A stretch of 6,224 nt of DNA, taken from the NCBI GenBank assembly GCA_902773045.1, contig CACYDE010000306.1, positions 1 through 6,224 of the forward strand, read 5' to 3'. This document shows, piece after piece, positions 1-6,224 of this stretch (its first letter is position 1; every line of letters starts with the position of its first letter). Both the position numbers and the translations under genes were made by a program. This stretch comes from an uncultured Ruminococcus sp. (GTDB lineage Bacteria; Bacillota; Clostridia; Oscillospirales; Acutalibacteraceae). The notes under the pieces are model-generated. The model saw nothing but the letters and a program-made list of their open reading frames with translations, made no database searches and was not told the origin of the DNA.

Positions 1-6
1 ACTAAC

Positions 7-93
7 GTATTTCAAGAAAATTTAACGCAGTTCAGGGCAAATTAGACAAGCAGAAATGAAAAGTTATTTATAAACAGTTCCTTAGTCAATCCG
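7..93 (+). repeat. Left copy of diverged operon-flanking repeat, beyond miaA
   Basis: The plus-strand counterpart of the block at 6135-6224, so the two copies form an inverted pair with their ACAGTTCCT ends (here 74-82) facing the operon. Matching cores are GTATT at 7-11, GTTCAG at 30-35, CAAATTA at 38-44 and TTATTT at 64-69. Collinear alignment with only single-base gaps over the whole block argues against chance similarity of A+T-rich DNA. No reading frame is present. A TATAAA lies at 69-74 but has no acceptable -35 partner. Confidence 0.68.
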
Positions 94-97
94 ATTT

Positions 98-236
98 CGC
101 TGAGGCAGTTTATTTTCTGCACTGATTTGCTGCGTCAGCGACCAAAGGCTCTGCCTTTGAAAACCGCCAACGCCCGAAGGAAGTGCCCTTGGGGTACTTT
201 TGAAAAAGTTGGATCAAAACTTTAATATTGTTTTTT
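98..236 (+). other. Hairpin-rich noncoding block downstream of miaA
   Basis: With the left repeat, this fills the 253 nt after miaA; I find no gene here. It holds four successive inverted repeats. Arms 98-108 and 130-140 match at 10 of 11 positions around a 21-nt loop. Arms 143-149 and 153-159 are perfect (CAAAGGC/GCCTTTG, loop TCT). Arms 181-188 and 192-199 pair eight bases around TTG, with one G.U pair. Arms 205-210 and 218-223 (AAAGTT/AACTTT) precede a T6 run at 231-236. The G.U pair at 185/195 becomes C/A on the other strand, which suggests that the functional RNA, if any, is the plus strand. Role unknown. Confidence 0.5.
203..223 (-). terminator. Weak candidate terminator for the mutS-mutL-miaA transcript
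   Basis: On the minus strand, about 30 nt past the miaA stop, AAAGTT (223-218) can pair with AACTTT (210-205) around a 7-nt loop, and the descending arm runs into a five-T tract (207-203). The stem is only six A+T-rich pairs, so intrinsic termination would be weak. The same arms on the plus strand precede AATATTG and a T6 run (231-236), so the site could equally serve plus-strand transcription or act in both directions. No better terminator is visible after miaA. Confidence 0.25.
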
Positions 237-253
237 ATCACAACAAGTTAAGA

Positions 254-1219
254 TCATCGGTCATATCCGTATTTTTTCAAAGATTCCGAAACGTAGTCAA
301 AAACCTGCGCCGCAAGCTCCTCGCCGTTTTGAACCGCGTCAATATCAAACCATTTTATTTCCTTATCCCTCAGAAACCACGTAAGCTGTCTTTTCGCATA
401 GCGCCGCGACTGTTTTTTCAATTCATCCACAGCTTCTTCCAAGGTCTTTTCACCTTCGAAATAAGGGATAAATTCTTTATATCCTATCGCCTTTCGGGCT
501 GTCCGGCTGCATTCGCCTCCGAGAACCGTCCTCGCCTCTTCCACAAGTCCGTTTTCTACCATGATATCAACGCGCCTGTTTATACGATCGTAAAGAAACT
601 GCCGTTCTTTCGCTTTGAGTCCTATCTTGACCGTATTGTACGGTGAACCCGAAAGCTTCGATCTTCTGTTGTGTTCGGTCATGGTAATGCCCGTTGTCCT
701 GTAAATTTCTATCGCCCGGATAACTCTTTTGAGATTGTTCGGGTCTATTCTCATCGCCGAGTCGGGATCAAATCCATTAAGTTCTTCAACAAGCGATTGA
801 GCGCCGTATCTTTCTGCTCTTCCTCGGAGTTCTCTTCGAAGTTCTTCATCTGCATCATTTTCCGCAAAATCAATGTTATTACTAAGAGAGTCAACATATA
901 GCCCTGTACCTCCAACAAGAATCGGTAATTTCCCCCTTGACGAAACGTCAAGTATTTTTTCTTTCGCAAGCTCCACAAAGCGTGCCACGCTGAACGTTTC
1001 ATTTGACGGGAGAAATCCGATCAAATGATGAGGCACTCCGCCCATTTCCTCAGCCGTAGGTTTAGCCGTTCCGATATCCATTCCTTTGTATATCTGCATC
1101 GAATCAGCCGAGATCACCTCTCCGTCAAAATGCTTCGCGAGCCCGACTCCAAGCCCTGTTTTTCCCGAAGCAGTCGGGCCGACGACAGAAACAAGCGGTA
1201 TTTTTTCTTTTATTTCCAT
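254..1219 (-). CDS. miaA: tRNA dimethylallyltransferase MiaA
   Basis: Transfers a dimethylallyl group from DMAPP to N6 of adenosine 37, next to the anticodon of tRNAs reading UNN codons; in the known pathway MiaB then methylthiolates the product. Seen in 321 aa, typical for the family: P-loop GPTASGKT at 14-21, ISADSMQIYKGMDIGTAKP at 36-54 with the conserved Asp39, VPHHL at 62-66, GGTGLY at 103-108, NNLKRVIRAIEIY at 161-173, AIGYKEF in the C-terminal half and the closing KRQLTWF at 276-282. The start ATG lies one base after the mutL stop (TAA-T-ATG). The only ribosome-site candidate is a weak GGAAG inside the end of mutL, 11 nt upstream, so translation is probably coupled to mutL. Last gene of the cluster. 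No miaB or hfq, which accompany this cluster in some genomes, is visible in the window. Confidence 0.97.
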   Translation of the reverse strand: MEIKEKIPLVSVVGPTASGKTGLGVGLAKHFDGEVISADSMQIYKGMDIGTAKPTAEEMGGVPHHLIGFLPSNETFSVARFVELAKEKILDVSSRGKLPILVGGTGLYVDSLSNNIDFAENDADEELRRELRGRAERYGAQSLVEELNGFDPDSAMRIDPNNLKRVIRAIEIYRTTGITMTEHNRRSKLSGSPYNTVKIGLKAKERQFLYDRINRRVDIMVENGLVEEARTVLGGECSRTARKAIGYKEFIPYFEGEKTLEEAVDELKKQSRRYAKRQLTWFLRDKEIKWFDIDAVQNGEELAAQVFDYVSESLKKYGYDR

Positions 1220-1220
1220 A

Positions 1221-3401
1221 TTACTGTATTCTTCCGAACTGTTTCTCGATCTGGTACTTTGTCAGTATGATCGAAGTGGGTCTTCCGTGAGGACAATACC
1301 TGTAGTTCGGGTCACTTTCCATAGTTTCGTATAATTTAAAAAGCTCCTCGGGAGAGCTGAGATCTCCGCCTTTTATCGCGCTTCTGCACGCGATATTATG
1401 ATAGAGCCAGTCGGTGTATTCGTCGGAGATATCCTTCCTGTTTTCAAGAATATGATCCGCCATCTCCTCAACGGTAGCCGAAACGTCAAAAGCGTCGATG
1501 AACGACGGCGCAGAGCGCACAAGAACGGTGCTTCCTCCGAAATCGTCAATTTCAAAGCCCGATTCGGACATCACTTCAAGATTCTCCATGATCCCTCGGT
1601 GCTGCTGTTTGGAAAGGTTAACGGCTATCGGCTCCAGAAGATACTGTGCAAATTTCTTTCCCTGCTCCCTTTTCAGTTTTTCGTAAATGATCCTCTCGTG
1701 GAGAGCATGCTTATCCACCATTACGATCTCATCGTTTCTCTCTATGATTATGTAAGTTTTGAACGCTTCACCGATGTATCTCACCTTAGCTTCGTTCGTT
1801 GGGATTATTGTATTTATTTCTTCCGATCCGATATCGTCCGAGGCGGAGATCTGTTTCTCTTCCGCACATTGCTTGTCCGATAATGCGCTTATAACGTCCG
1901 CCTTCCCGGACTCTCCTGCGTGATCGGTCTTTTCAGCAATAATACTGCCGGTATCTTCTTCCCGATCCGAAACGGTATACTCTTTAACATTATCGTTATA
2001 TATATCTTCATCATCGTCGACCGCAATATCAATGCTTCCGTATTTCGGCTTAAAACCGATATCATACGGTGAAGGCACAGTCTGCCGGGGAAAGACAGGG
2101 TCAACGGCGCAGTCGTTCAGAGACGTCGGAAGATCGTTTGTCGGGATGTCCGCTTTATTGTCCTTTACGGGAGACGCCGCCGTGTTTTTCTCTGTCCTGT
2201 CCACAGACGGGGAGTTGTGCGAGATATCGTTCAAAAGACTGCCGTAAGAAGCAGCGGCGGATTTTTCGTTTCTTAATGACGGACGGATTATAGGCTCGTT
2301 TTTTATTTTCTCCGCAGTATACTCCGACATCGTGAACGGTTTCTGAACGATCGTTTTGTCGACAAGATCATCTATGATACTCCGAGGATCAAGCTTGAAA
2401 TTCTTCACCGTATCCCCTTCGATCAGCGCCGATCTCACCGCGTGGTAGACCGCCTCAAAGATCGGCTTTTCATTCACAAACCTCACTTCGATCTTCGCAG
2501 GGTGAACGTTAACATCAACAGCGTTAAACGACAAACCGATATGAAGAACACAGCCGGGGAATTTTCCGACCATTACCATTCCTTTGCAGGCTTCCTCAAG
2601 CGCCGCCATGGCAGTGCGGCTTTTCACAAATCTTCCGTTGATGAAAAAATTCTGCATGGCGCGCGACGCTCTCGCAGCCTGAGGCTTCGTAACATACCCC
2701 GTCACCGTAATTCCGTTCAGTTCATAATTCACAGGAACGATATCTCTTGTGAATTCACGTCCGAAAACGGAGTATATGCAGTTTTTAAGATTACCGTCAC
2801 CGGAAGTGACAAGAGTCTGTTTGTTGTCGCGTATAAAAGTGAAAGCGACCTCACTGTGTGACAAAGCGATTTTATCTATAACGGAAGCGACTGCATTCGC
2901 TTCCGAAACATTCTTCTTCAAAAACTTCATTCGCGCGGGAACGTTATAGAAAAGATCTCTTATAACAAAGGTCGTTCCCTTCGGGCAGCCTGCGTCTTCA
3001 AACACCGCTTCGTCTCCGCCCTCAATGACATAATGCGTTCCGATCTCGTCGCTTTCCGCTTTTGTCAAAAGATCAACTTTAGAAACAGCGGAGATCGAAG
3101 CAAGCGCTTCACCTCTGAATCCGAGCGTACCGATCGAATCGAGGTCGTCCTGAACCTTGACCTTGCTGGTGGCGTGGCGAAGAAAAGCATTCCTGATATC
3201 GTCGCGCATTATGCCGCTGCCGTTGTCGGTGACACGCATCATGGTGACGCCGCCGTCGCGGATCTCGACAGTCACCGAGGACGCGCCGGAATCTATCGAA
3301 TTTTCCACCAGTTCCTTAATTACGGAAGAAGGTCTTTCAACCACCTCTCCTGCCGCAATAAGCTCCGCCACATGTTTTTCAAGAACATTTATCTTTCCCA
3401 T
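1221..3401 (-). CDS. mutL: DNA mismatch repair protein MutL (endonuclease type)
   Basis: Links MutS mismatch recognition to strand nicking. The 726-aa protein has an N-terminal GHKL ATPase: catalytic Glu30 and Asn34 in ELVENSIDSGA, DNGSGI at 59-64, RHATSK at 75-80, GFRGEA at 94-99, then NGR at 255-257 and NVHPAK at 298-303. A long acidic low-complexity linker runs from about 345 to 538 and explains a length above the common 600-680 aa. The C-terminal domain has DKHALHERIIYE at 563-574, ACR at 671-673 and CPHGRP at 703-708, the metal-site motifs of nicking MutL proteins. QYLLEPI at 586-592 fits the QxxLxPL-like beta-clamp motif of Bacillus-type MutL. ATG 3401 matches the conserved N-terminus (IAAGEVVERP at 15-24), and no better start exists before the upstream in-frame stop. 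It lacks a good Shine-Dalgarno site: AGGAGG is 36 nt away. It lies 78 nt after mutS and 1 nt before miaA. Confidence 0.98.
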   Translation of the reverse strand: MGKINVLEKHVAELIAAGEVVERPSSVIKELVENSIDSGASSVTVEIRDGGVTMMRVTDNGSGIMRDDIRNAFLRHATSKVKVQDDLDSIGTLGFRGEALASISAVSKVDLLTKAESDEIGTHYVIEGGDEAVFEDAGCPKGTTFVIRDLFYNVPARMKFLKKNVSEANAVASVIDKIALSHSEVAFTFIRDNKQTLVTSGDGNLKNCIYSVFGREFTRDIVPVNYELNGITVTGYVTKPQAARASRAMQNFFINGRFVKSRTAMAALEEACKGMVMVGKFPGCVLHIGLSFNAVDVNVHPAKIEVRFVNEKPIFEAVYHAVRSALIEGDTVKNFKLDPRSIIDDLVDKTIVQKPFTMSEYTAEKIKNEPIIRPSLRNEKSAAASYGSLLNDISHNSPSVDRTEKNTAASPVKDNKADIPTNDLPTSLNDCAVDPVFPRQTVPSPYDIGFKPKYGSIDIAVDDDEDIYNDNVKEYTVSDREEDTGSIIAEKTDHAGESGKADVISALSDKQCAEEKQISASDDIGSEEINTIIPTNEAKVRYIGEAFKTYIIIERNDEIVMVDKHALHERIIYEKLKREQGKKFAQYLLEPIAVNLSKQQHRGIMENLEVMSESGFEIDDFGGSTVLVRSAPSFIDAFDVSATVEEMADHILENRKDISDEYTDWLYHNIACRSAIKGGDLSSPEELFKLYETMESDPNYRYCPHGRPTSIILTKYQIEKQFGRIQ

Positions 3402-3430
3402 CTCGCACCACGCTTTCTGTTCTCGGCTCG

Positions 3431-3456
3431 GCAGCCGCCTCCTCGTGCGGCGCTGC
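3431..3456 (-). promoter_or_regulatory. G+C-rich hairpin in the mutS-mutL gap
   Basis: The 78-nt gap (3402-3479) contains, on the transcript strand, GCAG (3456-3453) and CCGC (3450-3447) pairing with GCGG (3438-3435) and CTGC (3434-3431). This makes eight G+C-rich pairs with a two-base bulge and an eight-base loop. The only strong Shine-Dalgarno-like sequence near mutL, AGGAGG (3443-3438), lies in this loop with its last base in the stem, and is too far (36 nt) from the mutL ATG to serve it directly. There is no U tract, so it is not an intrinsic terminator. A role in ribosome handover or mRNA processing is inference. Confidence 0.35.
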
Positions 3457-3479
3457 GCCTTTATCGTTCATATATATTT

Positions 3480-6092
3480 TTAATCGCACATATTTTTCAG
3501 TTCATAAAGCTTGTTAAGCGCCTCTATCGGCGTCAGCGTATTCACGTCTACGGCGCGGATATATTCCTCAAGACGCGAATTTTGCTGAGGTATCAAAGAT
3601 ATCTGAGGTTCGGGGTCACTGATGACCTCACGCTTTTTCTTTTTCGTTCGTTCGTTCTTTTTTCCGCTTTCCAGTTCTTTGAGGATCGCTTTCGCCCGGA
3701 CAATAACGGATTCCGGAAGTCCCGCAAGCTTTGCAACTTCGATGCCGTAGCTGTCATCGGCGCCTCCCGGAACTATCCTTCTCAGAAATGTTATATCGTC
3801 TCCGCGCTTTTTGACCGCAATATTATAGTTTTTAACGCCGTCAAGAAGCTCCTCCATAACGGTAAGCTCGTGATAATGCGTAGCGAATAATGCTCTTGCT
3901 CCGAGTTTTTTCTTATCCGCAACATATTCAAGAACGGCTCTTGCGATACTCATTCCGTCGAATGTCGACGTTCCTCTTCCGATTTCGTCAAGTATAAGCA
4001 GACTCTGAGGAGTTGCGTTTTTTATGATCTCGGCGACCTCGTTCATTTCAACCATAAACGTCGACTGACCGCTTGCGAGATCGTCGCTTGCTCCGACTCT
4101 CGTGTAAATAGCGTCGGTTATCGCAATCTTCGCGCTGCCCGCAGGAACGAAAGAACCCATCTGAGCCATCAGAACGATCAGCGCCGTCTGACGCATATAA
4201 GTTGACTTTCCCGCCATATTCGGACCTGTAATTATCGCAACGCGGTTATCCTTCCCGTCCAGGATCACGTCGTTGGGAACAAACGGCGCGTCGGTCAGAA
4301 GCTTCTCCACAACAGGGTGACGTCCGTCTTTGATAATTATCTCTCCGTTTAAATTCACATCGGGACGGCAGTATCTCATATCCACAGCAGTCACCGCAAA
4401 AGAGGTCAGAACGTCAAGCCGCGCCGCAGCGTTGGCAGTGGTCTGGATACGTTCAAGATTTTCGGCGACTTTATCGCGAACCTGAGTGAAAAGCCGGTAT
4501 TCAAGCGCAACGGCTCTTTCCTTTGCTCCGAGGATCTTTCCCTCAAGCTCCTTAAGCTCCGCGGTAATAAACCTCTCGCAATTCGTAAGAGTCTGTTTTC
4601 TTATGTATGTATCGGGAACAAGATTTTTGTACGAATTCGAAACCTCAATGAAGTAACCGAAAACTCTGTTATAGCCGATCTTCAATTTCGGGATCCCCGT
4701 CTTTTCCCGCTGCTGAGCTTCAAGCCGCGCAAGGATACCCGTAGAATCCGACATATCGCCTTTAAGAAAATCTATATCCTTGTCAAAGCCTTCGCGTATA
4801 ATTCCGCCCTCGCGAACGGAAAACGGCGGATCTTCGACGATCGCTCTGTCGATCAGATCCCGGACATCTTCCAGCGGATCAATATCGGCGTATATATTTT
4901 TCAGTTCCGTAGATCTTACGCTCTCGAGATTTTTCTTTATCGTCGGGATCCTTCCGAGAGCCGCTTCAAGCGATCTGAGATCTCTTGCGTTTGCCGAACC
5001 GTAGACTACTTTCGTCATAAGACGCTCGATGTCAAAAACTCCGCTGAGAGCTTCTGTCGTTTCACCTCTGAGAACGGCGTCGGAAACAAGCTCCTCGACC
5101 GCATTCTGACGGCGGATTATCGCAGCGCAGCTTAACAGAGGCTGTTCGATCCATTTACGTATCAGACGTTTTCCCATCGCTGTTTTGGTATTGTCCAGAA
5201 CCCAGAGAAGAGAACCCTTCTTCTCTTTCGAGCGCATAGTTTCCGTCAGCTCAAGATTTCGCATTGTATTGTAATCCATGCGCATAAAGCGATTTTCACC
5301 ATACAACTCCGGTCTGCTTATCCTTTCAAGACCGGTTTTCTGAGTTTCGGAAAGATACCTCAAAAGTCCGCCTATGGCTCTTACGACTCCGTTCTGACCG
5401 TCGAGAGAAAGCGATTCAAGATCGTTTTTCTTAAAATGCGCCAAGATCGTTGCGGCCGCTTCGTCATAGCCGAAATATTCATCGCCGACCATTTCGACCG
5501 CCGCGCCAAGCTTATCCTTAATAAAAGGAACAGCGGGCTTCAGCTTGTCGACTTCGCCGCCTATCAGTATCTCTTTGGGGTTATATCGTGAAAGCTCGCT
5601 TTTGAGATGCGCTGCGTCTTTGCTGAAATCGAGGTCGCAGCCGTAAAGTTCGCCGGTGGAAATATCGCAGAACGCGGCAGAGTGTTTTTCCCCTATCGTA
5701 AATATCGAAGCAATAAAATTATTCTTCGATTCGTCCAGCATCGAATCCTCCATTACCGTTCCCGGAGTAATAACTCTGATGATATCACGCTTTACCAAAC
5801 CGCGTGCGGTCGCGGGATCCTCGGTCTGTTCGCATATCGCGACCTTATATCCCTTTGAAACAAGCTTCGCGATGTACCCCTCGCAGCTGTGAAAAGGAAC
5901 TCCGCACATAGGCGCGCGCTCCTCCTGACCGCAGTCTCTTCCCGTCAGAGTAAGCTCCAGCTCCTTTGAAGCGAGTATTGCGTCATCGTAAAACATCTCG
6001 TAAAAATCCCCGAGTCTGAAAAAAAGGATACTGTCCTTATTTTTTTCTTTTATTGCAAAATATTGTTTCATCATCGGTGACAGTTCCGCCAT
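3480..6092 (-). CDS. mutS: DNA mismatch repair ATPase MutS
   Basis: Cytoplasmic MutS homodimer subunit that binds mismatches and small insertion loops and, on ATP exchange, recruits MutL. Seen, numbering from the ATG at 6092 (870 aa, usual for the family): the mismatch-reading motif GDFYE with Phe30 and Glu32, then connector, lever and clamp regions to about residue 550. The ABC-type ATPase follows: Walker A GPNMAGKST at 623-631, signature STFMVEMNE at 677-685, Walker B LLILDEIG with Asp702/Glu703 and the ATHYHEL switch at 737-743. A Lys/Arg-rich linker (about 805-825) leads to QISLI at 830-834, a possible but degenerate beta-clamp motif, and a C-terminal helix (TPIEALNKLYEL) like the MutS tetramerisation region. 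Start choice: an in-frame GTG at 6101 would abut the Shine-Dalgarno sequence with no spacer, whereas ATG 6092 lies 8 nt after AAGGAGG. First gene of the cluster. No frameshift or missing catalytic residue. Confidence 0.98.
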   Translation of the reverse strand: MAELSPMMKQYFAIKEKNKDSILFFRLGDFYEMFYDDAILASKELELTLTGRDCGQEERAPMCGVPFHSCEGYIAKLVSKGYKVAICEQTEDPATARGLVKRDIIRVITPGTVMEDSMLDESKNNFIASIFTIGEKHSAAFCDISTGELYGCDLDFSKDAAHLKSELSRYNPKEILIGGEVDKLKPAVPFIKDKLGAAVEMVGDEYFGYDEAAATILAHFKKNDLESLSLDGQNGVVRAIGGLLRYLSETQKTGLERISRPELYGENRFMRMDYNTMRNLELTETMRSKEKKGSLLWVLDNTKTAMGKRLIRKWIEQPLLSCAAIIRRQNAVEELVSDAVLRGETTEALSGVFDIERLMTKVVYGSANARDLRSLEAALGRIPTIKKNLESVRSTELKNIYADIDPLEDVRDLIDRAIVEDPPFSVREGGIIREGFDKDIDFLKGDMSDSTGILARLEAQQREKTGIPKLKIGYNRVFGYFIEVSNSYKNLVPDTYIRKQTLTNCERFITAELKELEGKILGAKERAVALEYRLFTQVRDKVAENLERIQTTANAAARLDVLTSFAVTAVDMRYCRPDVNLNGEIIIKDGRHPVVEKLLTDAPFVPNDVILDGKDNRVAIITGPNMAGKSTYMRQTALIVLMAQMGSFVPAGSAKIAITDAIYTRVGASDDLASGQSTFMVEMNEVAEIIKNATPQSLLILDEIGRGTSTFDGMSIARAVLEYVADKKKLGARALFATHYHELTVMEELLDGVKNYNIAVKKRGDDITFLRRIVPGGADDSYGIEVAKLAGLPESVIVRAKAILKELESGKKNERTKKKKREVISDPEPQISLIPQQNSRLEEYIRAVDVNTLTPIEALNKLYELKNMCD
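3643..3663 (-). repeat. Tetranucleotide and poly-A tract inside mutS
   Basis: On the coding strand, a run of six A (3663-3658) is followed by three and three-quarter copies of GAAC (3657-3643), then by two A5 runs separated by one G. It encodes the Lys/Arg-rich linker between the ATPase and the C-terminal helix of MutS. Four-base units are not a multiple of the codon length, so gain or loss of a unit would shift the frame and remove roughly the last 60 residues, including QISLI and the C-terminal helix, but not the ATPase. Confidence 0.6.
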
Positions 6093-6108
6093 ATTCTCCA
6101 CCTCCTTA
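6093..6108 (-). promoter_or_regulatory. Strong Shine-Dalgarno site fixing the mutS start
   Basis: The minus strand reads TAAGGAGGTG at 6108-6099, a ten-base match to the complement of the usual 16S rRNA 3' end. AAGGAGG ends at 6101, leaving 8 nt to the ATG at 6092, which is ideal spacing. The in-frame GTG at 6101 overlaps the last G of AGGAGG and cannot be served by it. The site therefore decides for MAELSPMMKQY as the N-terminus, which also agrees with the family. Confidence 0.93.
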
Positions 6109-6134
6109 TATTGTTAAAACCTTGCTTTTGCAAA

Positions 6135-6224
6135 CGGCATTCTCTTAGGAACTGTGAAGAAATAAATTTTCAATTTATGCTTAGGATAATTTGTTCTGAA
6201 CAAGGCAAATTTTTGCAGGAATAC
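6135..6224 (-). repeat. Right copy of diverged operon-flanking repeat, upstream of mutS
   Basis: Read on the minus strand from 6224, this A+T-rich block aligns by hand along its whole length with positions 7-93 of the plus strand: about 65 of 87 aligned bases with three one-base gaps. Shared cores are GTATT, GTTCAG, CAAATTA, AAGCA, TTATTT and ACAGTTCCT (6155-6147). This copy also contains a 13-nt palindrome TTGTTCAGAACAA (6203-6191) and the hairpin ATAAATT-GAA-AATTTAT (6178-6162), neither preserved in the left copy. It ends about 27 nt before the mutS Shine-Dalgarno sequence, so any mutS promoter would lie in it or just after it. The upstream end is cut by the window edge. Its nature (small non-autonomous mobile element, structured repeat or promoter cassette) cannot be told from two copies. 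Confidence 0.7.

Noticed and set aside
143..159. Perfect hairpin CAAAGGC-TCT-GCCTTTG as an intrinsic terminator
   Set aside because: No T tract follows on either strand (AAAACCGCC on plus, GTCGCTGAC on minus).
1..253. CRISPR array, tRNA or riboswitch in the left flank
   Set aside because: There is no regular repeat-spacer periodicity and no cloverleaf or T-loop GTTCRANNC pattern in a usable context. The inverted repeats do not match a riboswitch class that I recognise.
200..646. Plus-strand open frame of 148 codons starting in the hairpin block
   Set aside because: It begins at a TTG inside an inverted repeat, runs antisense to the conserved miaA C-terminal region and resembles no protein family I know.
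3033..3890. Plus-strand open frame of 285 codons antisense to the mutL 5' end and mutS 3' end
   Set aside because: It overlaps two certain genes, is rich in Arg/Phe/Ser as expected of an antisense shadow, shows no recognisable motif and has no convincing ribosome site.
6105..6133. Promoter-like TTGCAA - 17 nt - TATAAG before mutS
   Set aside because: It is the best consensus match nearby, but the -10 overlaps the Shine-Dalgarno site. A start about 7 nt downstream (near 6098) would leave the ribosome site untranscribed, so it is probably coincidental.
6191..6203. Palindrome TTGTTCAGAACAA as a Gram-positive LexA (SOS) box
   Set aside because: The Gram-positive LexA box is GAAC-N4-GTTC. Here the half-sites are in the opposite order (GTTC-A-GAAC) with a one-base centre, so it does not fit.

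Overview
The window carries one compact minus-strand gene cluster, mutS - mutL - miaA, with no coding sequence that I can support on the plus strand or in the flanks. The gene order, the endonuclease-type MutL with a beta-clamp motif, the extended AGGAGG-type Shine-Dalgarno site of mutS and the moderate base composition all point to a Gram-positive anaerobe of the Clostridia. An Oscillospiraceae/Ruminococcaceae-like gut bacterium is my best guess, but it rests on general resemblance only.

Layout, read in the direction of transcription (right to left). Positions 6224-6135 hold an A+T-rich noncoding repeat copy. A short leader with a near-perfect ribosome binding site follows, then mutS (6092-3480, mismatch recognition ATPase). 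A 78-nt gap holds a G+C-rich hairpin and a small overlapping reading frame. Next come mutL (3401-1221, GHKL ATPase plus metal-dependent endonuclease) and, one base after its stop, miaA (1219-254, tRNA A37 dimethylallyltransferase). Positions 253-1 are noncoding: a run of hairpins (98-236) and a second, diverged copy of the repeat (7-93).

MutS binds mismatches and small loops and recruits MutL. This MutL keeps the DxHA..E....E, ACR and CPHGRP motifs of the nicking endonuclease, as expected of methyl-independent repair without MutH. miaA is a tRNA-modification gene that commonly travels with mutL. Here its near-contact with mutL suggests one transcript and translational coupling.

The three genes are ordinary and intact. 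The less ordinary material is noncoding: a roughly 75% identical, inverted ~87-90 bp repeat pair facing inward on both sides of the operon; a plus-sense hairpin series beyond miaA; a tetranucleotide/poly-A tract in the mutS linker; and a structured mutS-mutL gap preceding a mutL start with no good ribosome binding site. I see no evidence for a novel multi-gene system.
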